Origin: JACDAN01 sp963721345
GTDB lineage: Bacteria; Actinomycetota; Thermoleophilia; Gaiellales; Gaiellaceae
Assembly (NCBI GenBank): GCA_963721345.1
Contig: CAVRIT010000001.1
Coordinates: 2,170,001 to 2,234,000 of the forward strand
Reading direction: 5' to 3'
DNA: 64,000 nucleotides
In this document: piece after piece, positions 8,358 through 15,578 of the stretch
Numbering within the stretch: position 1 is the stretch's first letter
How the letters are laid out: each line of letters opens with the position of its first letter
Notes under the pieces: generated by a model
Told to the model about the DNA's origin: nothing
Databases searched by the model: none
What the model saw: the letters and a program-made list of their open reading frames with translations, nothing else
Translations under genes and position numbers: made by a program

Positions 8358-9085
8358 CGCTCGAGCTCCTTCTGGCCGCCGCCCGGGCCGACCTCGGCCT
8401 TCAGCCGCGCGAGCTCGGCGTCGACCTGCTGGCCCGCCGAGATCTGCGCGAGCTCGCGGTCGAGCTGCGACTGGTCGCCGGCGGTGAAGTCCTCGAGCGT
8501 CCCGGCCTCGATCAGCTCCTCGACCGCGCCGGCTCTCGCCTGCATCTGCTCGGTCTTGTCCTTCGCCCGCTGGATCGCCAGGCCGGTGTCCGCCATCTGC
8601 TCGCCGATCCCGGTCGCGGCCTCGCCGATCCGCACCTGTGCCTCCGCGGCCGAGTACTGCGCCTTGATCACTTCCTTTTGCGACCGGAAGGCCTCGATCT
8701 TCGCCTGGAGCTGCCGCTCCGACTGCGTGAGCTTCTCCTGCTGGCCCTCGAGCTGCTGGATCTGCACGTCCAGGTCGTTCAGTTGGGCCTGCGCGAGCGT
8801 CTTGCGCTCGATCGCCTGGCGCGCGAGGTCTTCGCGACCCGCCGCGAGGGCGTCGCGGGCCTGGGTCTCGAGCTTGACGAGGCTCTGCTCGAGCTTGTCG
8901 GACTGCAGCTGAAGGCGCTTCTTGGAGGTGACGACGTCTGCGATCCCGCGCTTCACGTTCTGCGACAGCCGCAGCTGCTGCTCGTAGGAGTAGTCCAGCG
9001 TCTCTGACGGGTCCTCGGCCCGGTCGAGCAGCTTGCTCAGCTTCGACTTGATCACCAGCGACATGCGTTCGAACAGCCCGGCCAC
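8354..9085 (-). CDS. pspA: Phage-shock protein PspA/IM30
   Basis: A 243-residue, almost wholly helical ESCRT-III-type protein that binds and stabilises the cytoplasmic membrane under stress. It opens VAGLFERMSLVIKSKLSKLL with the family signature DRAEDPSETLDYSYEQQ, followed by long charged coiled coil. The GTG start at 9085 is preferred over ATG 9064 because AGGAGGAGG lies about 7 nt upstream and the resulting N-terminal amphipathic helix matches the family. The gene heads the pspA-pspAA-cupin operon; a plus-strand MBL gene starts 43 bp away in the other direction. Confidence 0.95.
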   Translation of the reverse strand: MAGLFERMSLVIKSKLSKLLDRAEDPSETLDYSYEQQLRLSQNVKRGIADVVTSKKRLQLQSDKLEQSLVKLETQARDALAAGREDLARQAIERKTLAQAQLNDLDVQIQQLEGQQEKLTQSERQLQAKIEAFRSQKEVIKAQYSAAEAQVRIGEAATGIGEQMADTGLAIQRAKDKTEQMQARAGAVEELIEAGTLEDFTAGDQSQLDRELAQISAGQQVDAELARLKAEVGPGGGQKELER

Positions 9086-9127
9086 TTGCGCCTCCTCCTC
9101 GGTCGTTGGGACATAGCCTATGCCCAG

Positions 9128-9781
9128 GTGCGCGTCGAGCGAAGCATGCATCCGGACTGGCTCTCGAACGCCTACCTCGTGGCCGACGAGGACGGCGCCT
9201 GGGCCGTCTTCGTGGACAGCGGCGCGCCGATGGAGCCGCTTCACACGATCGCCACGCGCTGGGGAGTCCAGCCGACGCACGTCCTCCGAACGCATGCGGA
9301 TCCCGATCACATCGAGCACGAGGACGAGCTTCGCCTCGAGGTGGTGACCGCGTCGCTCGAGCTCGAAGGCATGCACGTCGAGGCGATCCCCACCCCGGGT
9401 CACACGGATGATCACCTGGCCTTCGTCTTCAAGGGCCAGGCGTGCTTCTCCGGCGACGTCCTGTTCAAGGATGCCGTGGGCGGCGGGGATCCGGACAAAG
9501 TGCGCGAGTCGGTGATGCGCCTGATGGAGCTTCCGCCCGAGACACGCGTCTTTCCCGGCCACACGCAGGAGACGACGATCGGCCGGGAGTGGGACGAGAA
9601 CCCGTTCGTGCGGGTCTGGCGCGGAGTCGACCCGGAGGGCACGGAGCGCTGCCGCGTCGGCGACCGCGAGGGGTCGATCGTCGTCTGGTCGCCGGACTAC
9701 GACGGCAAGGGCAAGGCGTGGGTGCGCTTCGACGACGGCGGTGGGCGCATCCTCGGCGGCTCGCGGATCGAGCGTCTCTGA
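9128..9781 (+). CDS. MBL-fold metallohydrolase with altered zinc motif
   Basis: A 217-residue metallo-beta-lactamase-fold protein of the glyoxalase II-like type. Visible are the N-terminal strand pattern SNAYLVADEDGAWAVFVDSG, the motif THADPDH, TPGHTDDH, SGDVLF and FPGHT. In the usual HxHxDH the second His is Asp here (HADPDH), so the first zinc site is non-standard. The C-terminal 40 residues (GDREGSIVVWSPDYDGKGKAW) form a small extra domain. GTG 9128 is chosen from the family opening VRVERSMHPDWL; ATG 9146 is possible. The stop overlaps the next gene by 4 nt (CTGA). Confidence 0.82.
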   Translation: MRVERSMHPDWLSNAYLVADEDGAWAVFVDSGAPMEPLHTIATRWGVQPTHVLRTHADPDHIEHEDELRLEVVTASLELEGMHVEAIPTPGHTDDHLAFVFKGQACFSGDVLFKDAVGGGDPDKVRESVMRLMELPPETRVFPGHTQETTIGREWDENPFVRVWRGVDPEGTERCRVGDREGSIVVWSPDYDGKGKAWVRFDDGGGRILGGSRIERL

Positions 9782-10548
9782 CCGTCGGCCTGCTCTTCCC
9801 CGGCGAGATGGGCGCCGCAGTCGGCGCCGCGGTGCAGGACGAGGTGCTGTGGGCGAGCGAGGGGCGCAGCGACGCGACGGCCGGCCGCGCAGCCGGCTTC
9901 ACCGACGTCGGGTCGGTGGACGAGCTCGTTCGCTGTTCGGACATCGTGCTCAGCATCTGTCCGCCGGCGATCGCCGAGGAGACGGCGGCGCAGGTCTTCG
10001 GGCTCGGCTTCGAGGGCCTCTACGTCGATGCAAACGCGATCTCCCCGGCCCGGATGCGCCGGATCGCGGAGCTCGGGCCCCGGGTCGTCGACGGTTCGAT
10101 CATTGCGTCGACCGGCATCAACCTCTACCTGGCCGGGGAGGAGTCGGCAGAGGTCGCGGCACTCTTCGGCGACCCCGTCACCGCGGTCTCGCTCGGCCCG
10201 CAGATCGGCGCGGCGTCGGCGCTGAAGATGGCCTTCGGCGGCTGGAACAAGATCGGCGTGGCGCTGACCGGACAGGCGTACGCAATCGCGCAGGCCTACG
10301 GGGTCACGGATCAGCTCGAGGGGGAAGGCGTGTCGGCCGAGCGGTTGCCGCGAATGGCCGGCCGGGCCTGGCGCTGGGCGCCGGAGATGGAGGAGATCGC
10401 CGACACGTGCGCCGAGCTCGGCCTGCCGGACGAGATCCCCCGCGGCGCCGCGACGCTCTACCGCCGCTGGGAGCAACACCGGGGCGCCGAGGTCGAGGTG
10501 GAGCAGCTGCTCCGAGACCTGGGCGGAACGTCGTCCGTCAGGCCGTGA
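9778..10548 (+). CDS. NAD(P)-binding dehydrogenase, DUF1932 C-terminus
   Basis: A 256-residue protein of the 6-phosphogluconate/3-hydroxyisobutyrate dehydrogenase superfamily. The Rossmann glycine pattern is TVGLLFPGEMGAAVG at residues 2-16, followed by SDIVLSICPPA, VDANAISP and a helical C-terminal domain with ALKMAFGGWNKIGVAL and LPRMAGRAWRW typical of DUF1932 proteins. The reading frame has no ATG/GTG/TTG before the first Rossmann strand, so a CTG at 9778, overlapping the upstream stop as CTGA, is the likely start; the ATG at 9808 would remove the NAD-binding strand. The substrate is unknown. Confidence 0.8.
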   Translation: MTVGLLFPGEMGAAVGAAVQDEVLWASEGRSDATAGRAAGFTDVGSVDELVRCSDIVLSICPPAIAEETAAQVFGLGFEGLYVDANAISPARMRRIAELGPRVVDGSIIASTGINLYLAGEESAEVAALFGDPVTAVSLGPQIGAASALKMAFGGWNKIGVALTGQAYAIAQAYGVTDQLEGEGVSAERLPRMAGRAWRWAPEMEEIADTCAELGLPDEIPRGAATLYRRWEQHRGAEVEVEQLLRDLGGTSSVRP

Positions 10549-11557
10549 ACGCCGCGACTCGCCGGGCTTCGTCGTCGACCTCTCGGCGGACGGTGCGCGG
10601 CAGCGGCGCGAAGGCGTTGACGTTCACCTTGCCGTCCTTGTAGCCCCAGGTGCCGGCGACCATGCCGTCCACGAGGAATGTTCGGTACACGTCGCCGTTC
10701 GCCATGATCACCGCCTGGCGGTACTCCGGGGGAAGCACCCGCGCGCGTTCGTCGAAGCCGAGGATGAGGTGGTCCCACTCCGGCAGGAAGCGGACCGGCG
10801 CGGGCGTCTCCGCCGGCGGTCGCGGCGCTCGGCGGAGGTCGAAGAGCGCTCGGCCGTCGTCGGCCTCGAGCTGCACGAGCTGGGGCTCGAGCTCCTCGAA
10901 GCCCGCGGCGACGTCCTTCACCCGCAACCCCGTGAACCGGAGGAGATCTTTCCTCGATGCCGGGCCGTAGCCCGCGAGGTAGCGCCGCACGAGCAGCGCC
11001 GCGGCCTCCCGCGGCTCCACCGGCTCGAAGCCGAGCCGGCGCTCGGCGGTGGTGGCCCGCACCCGGACCTGACCCCACAACCCGGCCGGAGGGACGTGCA
11101 CGAGCGGCGTCAGGCAGCGCACCCGAAAGCGGTAGCGCTCCGGGAGCTCCGGCACCGCCCGGTTCGCGTCGGCGTAGGTGAACGGGCCATGCCCGGCGAG
11201 CGCATGGATCCGCCCGGCCCACTCCTCCGCGGGCAGCTCCCAGCTCGCGAACTCGTCGCGCCAGCGCCGGTGCATCAGCGTCGCGAAGGCCGCATGGTCT
11301 CGCGCCGAGACGAGCTGGATCGTGACTCGGAAGAGCGTCGCCCGCGCAACCTGGCGCCGTTCGTACGCGCGCGTCAGCTCGTCGCGCTCGAACCGCTCGA
11401 GCCGGCTCCACAGCCCGACGTAGGGCGCGTTCGACGACTGCGCCTGCATCGCGCACAGCCGCTCGACTGCGCGCGTGACCGGCAGACGCACTCGCTCGAG
11501 CAGGAGCTGGCGCGCAAGCGTCGCCCGGTTCAGCGCTTCAAGCGTGAAAGGCCGCAA
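10538..11557 (-). CDS. Winged-helix DNA-binding protein, AlkZ-like (copy 1)
   Basis: A 339-residue member of the HTH_42/AlkZ-like family, related to DNA glycosylases that act on alkylation damage or interstrand crosslinks. Family marks are TLARQLLLERVRLP, AMQAQSSNAPYVGLWSRL, TLFRVTIQLVSARDHAAF, RYLAGYGPASRKDLLRFTG and FLPEWDHLILGFDERARVLP. The C-terminus has FLVDGMVAGTWGYKDGKV. It is paralogous to the gene immediately upstream and overlaps its end by about 20 nt. TTG 11557 is the best in-frame start. The glycosylase role is inferred from the family. Confidence 0.85.
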   Translation of the reverse strand: MRPFTLEALNRATLARQLLLERVRLPVTRAVERLCAMQAQSSNAPYVGLWSRLERFERDELTRAYERRQVARATLFRVTIQLVSARDHAAFATLMHRRWRDEFASWELPAEEWAGRIHALAGHGPFTYADANRAVPELPERYRFRVRCLTPLVHVPPAGLWGQVRVRATTAERRLGFEPVEPREAAALLVRRYLAGYGPASRKDLLRFTGLRVKDVAAGFEELEPQLVQLEADDGRALFDLRRAPRPPAETPAPVRFLPEWDHLILGFDERARVLPPEYRQAVIMANGDVYRTFLVDGMVAGTWGYKDGKVNVNAFAPLPRTVRREVDDEARRVAAFTA

Positions 11558-12587
11558 GCCGCCTCGCCTCGTCGTCCAGCTCCCGGCGCGCGGCCCGCGG
11601 GATCGGCGCGAAGGGGTCGAGTCGCACCTTGCCGCCGTCGTAGCGCCACGTCCCGGCGACCTGACCGTCCACGAGGAACGTGTTCACCGAGTGCGGGGTC
11701 TTCACGTTGAAGACGGCAGGCCGGTACTCCTCCGGGAGGATCCCGGTGCGGCGCGCGTGGACGAGGAGCGTCGCATCCCATACGGGAAGGAATCGCGGCG
11801 GCGCGGGAGTCTTCGGATCGGGCAGCGGGGCGCGGGGGAGGTCGACGAGCTCCTTGCCCTGCTCGTCGCGGAAGCGGCGCAGCTTCATCCGGTCGAGCAC
11901 GTCCGACACGTCCGCTGCGGGGAGCCCGGCCCAGTCCGCGACGTCGGTCCGGCCGGCCGGGCCGAATGCCGCGAGATAGCGGTGCACGATCAGCTCGCGC
12001 CCAGCCACGACCCCCACGTCCTCCGGTCCGACCCAGTCCTCGGCGCACGCGTAGAGATCGGCGCGCCGCTGCTCCCAGGTGCCCGACGGCGGCACGCGGA
12101 CGAGGTCGAGGTAGGCGCCGATGCCGAGGGCGCGTTCGCGTCCGAGGAACTCTTCGATCTCCCTGCGACGGTGCGGCCCCTCGGCAAGCAGCCGTCGAAG
12201 TCGCCGGGCGGCGGCGGGCATGTCCTTCGGCCGATCCGGGTGGCCGCGCTCCCACCAGCGGCGCCGAGGCTCGCGGATCGCGACCGCGAAAGGCCAGTAG
12301 TCGGCCCTCGAGACGAGATGGATCGTCGCCCGCATCAGCGTCGCCTGGATCACCGTGCGCCGGACGAGCGCACGAGTCAGGGCGTCGCGCTCGAATCCCG
12401 CGATCCGGGACCACAGACCGACGTACATCGCCGGCGCGTACTGCGCCTGAAGGCCGCCCATGCGCTCGAGCGTGCGCGGGATCGAGAGGCGCGCACGCTG
12501 AAGGAGGAGCTGGCGGGCCAGCAGCGCCCGGTTCAGGTCGCGTTCGGTGAGCGTGCGCAGGGCCTGCGGAACGTACCCTTTGAACAC
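11538..12587 (-). CDS. Winged-helix DNA-binding protein, AlkZ-like (copy 2)
   Basis: A 349-residue paralogue of the downstream gene, with the same order of motifs: ALLARQLLLQRARLS, GLQAQYAPAMYVGLWSRI, TLMRATIHLVSRADYWPF, RYLAAFGPAGRTDVADWAG, FLPVWDATLLVHARRTGILP and FLVDGQVAGTWRYDGGKV. A role in DNA alkylation repair is possible from the AlkZ/AlkX relationship, but no substrate can be read from sequence. The GTG start at 12587 directly abuts the ATG of divergent ppk2 (CACATG). The long open frame further upstream is antisense to ppk2 and is not coding. Confidence 0.85.
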   Translation of the reverse strand: MFKGYVPQALRTLTERDLNRALLARQLLLQRARLSIPRTLERMGGLQAQYAPAMYVGLWSRIAGFERDALTRALVRRTVIQATLMRATIHLVSRADYWPFAVAIREPRRRWWERGHPDRPKDMPAAARRLRRLLAEGPHRRREIEEFLGRERALGIGAYLDLVRVPPSGTWEQRRADLYACAEDWVGPEDVGVVAGRELIVHRYLAAFGPAGRTDVADWAGLPAADVSDVLDRMKLRRFRDEQGKELVDLPRAPLPDPKTPAPPRFLPVWDATLLVHARRTGILPEEYRPAVFNVKTPHSVNTFLVDGQVAGTWRYDGGKVRLDPFAPIPRAARRELDDEARRLAAFHA

Positions 12588-13385
12588 ATGCTCGAGCGCC
12601 TGATCGTAAAGCCGGACGAGCCGGCGAACCTCGCAACTCGCGATCCCGCCGACACGCTCGGCCTGCGCGACAAGGCTCAGGCGAAGGAGCGCTTGACGCC
12701 GCTCCTCTCGGAGCTGTCTCACTACCAGACACGGCTGTGGGCCGAGGACCGACGAGCCCTCTTGCTGATCCTCCAAGGGCTCGACACGTCGGGCAAGGAC
12801 GGCGCGATCCGGAAGGTGTTCACCGGGGTGAACCCGCAGGGGTGCCGGGTGGTCTCGTTCGGCGTGCCGACCGAGACGGAGCTGGAGCACGACTTCCTCT
12901 GGCGAATCCATGCCGCCTGCCCGGCGCGCGGCGAGATCGGGATCTTCAACCGCTCGCAGTACGAGGACGTGGTCACCGTCGGGGTGATGGAGCTGGCGCC
13001 GGAGGAGGTATGGCGCCCGCGGATCGCCTTCATCCGCGAGTTCGAGCAGATGCTGACCGGGGAGGGGACGACCATCGTCAAGTGCTACCTCCACATCTCC
13101 AAGGAGGAGCAGAAGGAGCGGCTGGAGGCGCGACTCGCCGACCCGGAGAAGCGCTGGAAGTTCAACCCACGCGACCTCGAGACCCGAAAGCTCTGGGACC
13201 GGTACATCGGCGCCTACGACGAGGCTCTGACGGCCACGTCGACGGAGGTCGCGCCGTGGTACGTGATTCCCGGCGACCGCAAGTGGGTCCGCGACGTCGC
13301 GGTCGCCCACCTGCTCGTCGAGACGCTTCGTCGACTCGACCCCCAGTTCCCGCGGCCGGAGTTCGACGCAGTGACGATCGAGTAG
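12588..13385 (+). CDS. ppk2: PPK2-family polyphosphate kinase
   Basis: A 265-residue cytoplasmic enzyme that transfers phosphate between polyphosphate and nucleotides. Walker A is GLDTSGKDG (about 64-72), followed by the acidic Walker B-like NRSQYEDV (121-128) and a lid region with EEQKERLEARLADPEKRWKF. The C-terminal APWYVIPGDRKWVRDVAVAH is characteristic. It resembles single-domain PPK2 enzymes; I cannot tell AMP from ADP preference. The ATG at 12588 abuts the divergent AlkZ-like start. The next gene follows after 2 bp. Confidence 0.93.
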   Translation: MLERLIVKPDEPANLATRDPADTLGLRDKAQAKERLTPLLSELSHYQTRLWAEDRRALLLILQGLDTSGKDGAIRKVFTGVNPQGCRVVSFGVPTETELEHDFLWRIHAACPARGEIGIFNRSQYEDVVTVGVMELAPEEVWRPRIAFIREFEQMLTGEGTTIVKCYLHISKEEQKERLEARLADPEKRWKFNPRDLETRKLWDRYIGAYDEALTATSTEVAPWYVIPGDRKWVRDVAVAHLLVETLRRLDPQFPRPEFDAVTIE

Positions 13386-13387
13386 CC

Positions 13388-14569
13388 ATGGCCGGCGAGC
13401 CCACGCGCGGGCCGCGCCTGACGGCAGTCCGCCGTCAAACGGAGCGGGTCACGCCACTCGAGCTCTTCTTCGACCTCGTCTTCGTCCTCGCGTTGACGCA
13501 GTGCACCGCGCTGATGGCGGACGAGCCCACGTGGACGGGCCTCGGCAAGGGCGTGCTCGTCCTGGGCGTCCTGTGGTGGGCGTGGGTCGGCTACGCCTGG
13601 CTGACGAGCGTCGTCGACCCCGAGGAGGGCGAGGTCCGCATCGTCATGTTCGCGGCGATGGCGGCGCTCCTCGTGGTCGCGCTCTGCGTTCCCGACGCAT
13701 TCGGCGACGATGCGCTGCTCTTCGCGTGCGCCTACGGCGTCGTCCGCGCGGCCCACATCGCGCTCTTCGTCCTCGCGAGCCGCGACGACCCGCAGTTCCG
13801 CCAGTCGGTGCTCGGTCTCGCCGGTGGATCGGCGCTGGGCGTCGCGCTGCTCATTGCGGCGGCGGGCGCGGACGGCTGGGTTCAGGGCGCGCTCTGGATC
13901 ACCGCGCTCGCGCTCGACATGGGCGAGCCCTACCTCTTCGGAGCGGAAGGCTGGAAGCTCGACCACCCAGGGCATTTCGCCGAGCGCCACGGATTGATCC
14001 TGATCATCGCGCTCGGCGAGTCGATCGTCGCGGTCGGCATCGGCGCCGGCCACGTCATCGATGCGGGAGTGGTCGCGGCCGCCGTCCTCGGGATCGCCGT
14101 CGCCGCGGCGCTCTGGTGGCTGTACTTCGACGTGGTCGCTCTGCTCGCCGAGCGTGGCCTCACCGAGCTGCCGCCGGGGCGCGAGCGAAACGAGCGCGCA
14201 CGCGACACGTACTCCTACATCCACTTTCCGATGGTCGCGGGGATCGTCCTGCTCGCGCTCGGGTTGAAGAAGACGCTGGAAGACGTCGGCGGCGAGCTCG
14301 ACTGGGTGATCGCGACGGCGATGCTCGGCGGGGTCGCTCTCTACCTGCTCGCGCACGTCGCGCATCGCTTCCGCAACGTCCACACGGTGAACAACCACCG
14401 GCTGGTCTGCGCGCTCGTGCTCCTCGCCGCGATCCCGTTCGCGACGGCTGTGCCGGCGCTCGGGGCGCTCGTTTTCCTCGCGGTCGCCGTGTGGATCCTG
14501 ATCGGCCTCGAGGCGATCCGGTTCACCGGCGCCCGCGCCCGCGCCCGCGAGGCGCTGGCGCACGAATGA
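13388..14569 (+). CDS. Low temperature requirement A (LtrA)-like membrane protein
   Basis: A 393-residue protein with about 10-11 membrane helices. The opening RVTPLELFFDLVFVLALTQ is the signature of the LtrA family, along with DMGEPYLFGAEGWKLDHPGHFAERHGLIL-type sequence (GHFAERHGLILIIALGESI) and VNNHRL. The family is widespread in actinobacteria, but its biochemical function is unknown. It starts 2 bp after the ppk2 stop, so the two are co-transcribed. The gene converges on the ABC permease gene 7 bp downstream. Confidence 0.92.
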   Translation: MAGEPTRGPRLTAVRRQTERVTPLELFFDLVFVLALTQCTALMADEPTWTGLGKGVLVLGVLWWAWVGYAWLTSVVDPEEGEVRIVMFAAMAALLVVALCVPDAFGDDALLFACAYGVVRAAHIALFVLASRDDPQFRQSVLGLAGGSALGVALLIAAAGADGWVQGALWITALALDMGEPYLFGAEGWKLDHPGHFAERHGLILIIALGESIVAVGIGAGHVIDAGVVAAAVLGIAVAAALWWLYFDVVALLAERGLTELPPGRERNERARDTYSYIHFPMVAGIVLLALGLKKTLEDVGGELDWVIATAMLGGVALYLLAHVAHRFRNVHTVNNHRLVCALVLLAAIPFATAVPALGALVFLAVAVWILIGLEAIRFTGARARAREALAHE

Positions 14570-14576
14570 TCGCCGG

Positions 14577-15515
14577 CTAGAACGTCTGTCGGGTTCGGGG
14601 ATCGAGCGCGTCGCGCAGTCCGTCGGCGATGAAGAACGCGCTGATGATCAGCCAGCCGATCATCACGCTCGGGATCACGATCATGTGCGGCTCGGCCTGG
14701 TAGTAGGTGTAGCCGTCCTGGGCGAGCGAGCCCCAGGACGCATCCGGCGGGTCGATCCCCAGGCCGATGAAGGAGAGGAACGCCTCGCCCAAGACGACGC
14801 CCGGCAGCTCGAGGAAGACGAAGATCACGATCACGCCGAGCGTGTTCGGCAAGAGGTGCCGAAAGAGCACGCGATGCCAGCGCGCACCGAGCGCATTGGC
14901 GGCCCGGACGTAGTCGTTCTCCTTCAGCGAGATGATCTGCCCCCGCATCACCCGCGCTGTCGTGAACCAGGAGGCGACGGTCAGCGCGACGACCATCGTC
15001 CAGAAGTTGACCCGTCCGAAGATCGCCAGCGTGAGGATCGCAAACGGCAGGTAGGGCAGGCCGTAGAGCGCGTCGAGGAAGCGCATCATCGCGTTGTCGG
15101 TGCGGCCGCCGACGAACCCCGAGGTCGCGCCGTAGAGGATGCCGACGCCCATGATCGCGAAGGTCGCGGCGAAGCCGATCCCGATCGAGACACGGCCGCC
15201 GAGCGCCGTGCGGACAAAGAGGTCGCGCCCGAACTCGTCGGTGCCGAAGGGATGCTCCAGGCTGAACGGCGCGAACTGCTTCGAGAAGTCGATCGCGTAG
15301 GGGTCCTGATCGCTGACGAACGGGACGATCAGCACAAACAGGCACATGATCAGGAACCCGAACGAGGCGGCGACCGCGGCGCGGTTGCGGATGAAGCGAT
15401 AGAAGGCGTCGCGCAGAAGCGACGCGCGCTGGATCGCCGCGCCCGCCTCCTGTCCGCGGCCTTCGGCGGAGCGGGCGAGAGTGGCGTCGAACTCTTTTTG
15501 TCGGTCGGCGATCAT
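14577..15515 (-). CDS. Peptide/nickel ABC transporter permease (DppC/OppC type)
   Basis: A 312-residue inner-membrane permease with six helices. The N-terminal OppC-type segment (FYRFIRNRAAVAASFGFLIM) and DEFGRDLFVRTALGGRVSIGIG are typical of DppC/OppC. The EAA loop is EAFLSFIGLGIDPPDASWGSL. ATG 15515 has GAGGTGA about 8 nt upstream. It lies 64 bp downstream of the binding-protein gene, separated by a strong hairpin. No DppB permease or DppD/DppF ATPase is nearby; LtrA follows on the other strand. Confidence 0.92.
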   Translation of the reverse strand: MIADRQKEFDATLARSAEGRGQEAGAAIQRASLLRDAFYRFIRNRAAVAASFGFLIMCLFVLIVPFVSDQDPYAIDFSKQFAPFSLEHPFGTDEFGRDLFVRTALGGRVSIGIGFAATFAIMGVGILYGATSGFVGGRTDNAMMRFLDALYGLPYLPFAILTLAIFGRVNFWTMVVALTVASWFTTARVMRGQIISLKENDYVRAANALGARWHRVLFRHLLPNTLGVIVIFVFLELPGVVLGEAFLSFIGLGIDPPDASWGSLAQDGYTYYQAEPHMIVIPSVMIGWLIISAFFIADGLRDALDPRTRQTF

Positions 15516-15539
15516 CGTGTTGTCACCTCGGAAGAAAGG

Positions 15540-15567
15540 AAGGGGCAGGGCGTCTGCCCTGCCCCTT
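15540..15567 (-). terminator. 12-bp intergenic hairpin between binding protein and permease
   Basis: AAGGGGCAGGGC (15540-15551) and GCCCTGCCCCTT (15556-15567) form a perfect 12-bp stem with a 4-nt loop, followed on the minus strand by a short pyrimidine tract (CCTTTCTTCC). Such hairpins between a binding protein and its permease usually stabilise the upstream message or partly terminate transcription, which would give more binding protein than permease. Confidence 0.6.
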
Positions 15568-15578
15568 CGCAGTCCCAC

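Noticed and set aside
12737..14569. 610-codon frame suggesting a fusion upstream of LtrA
   Set aside because: The part before 13388 is the wrong frame of ppk2; LtrA-like starts cleanly at the ATG after the ppk2 stop.
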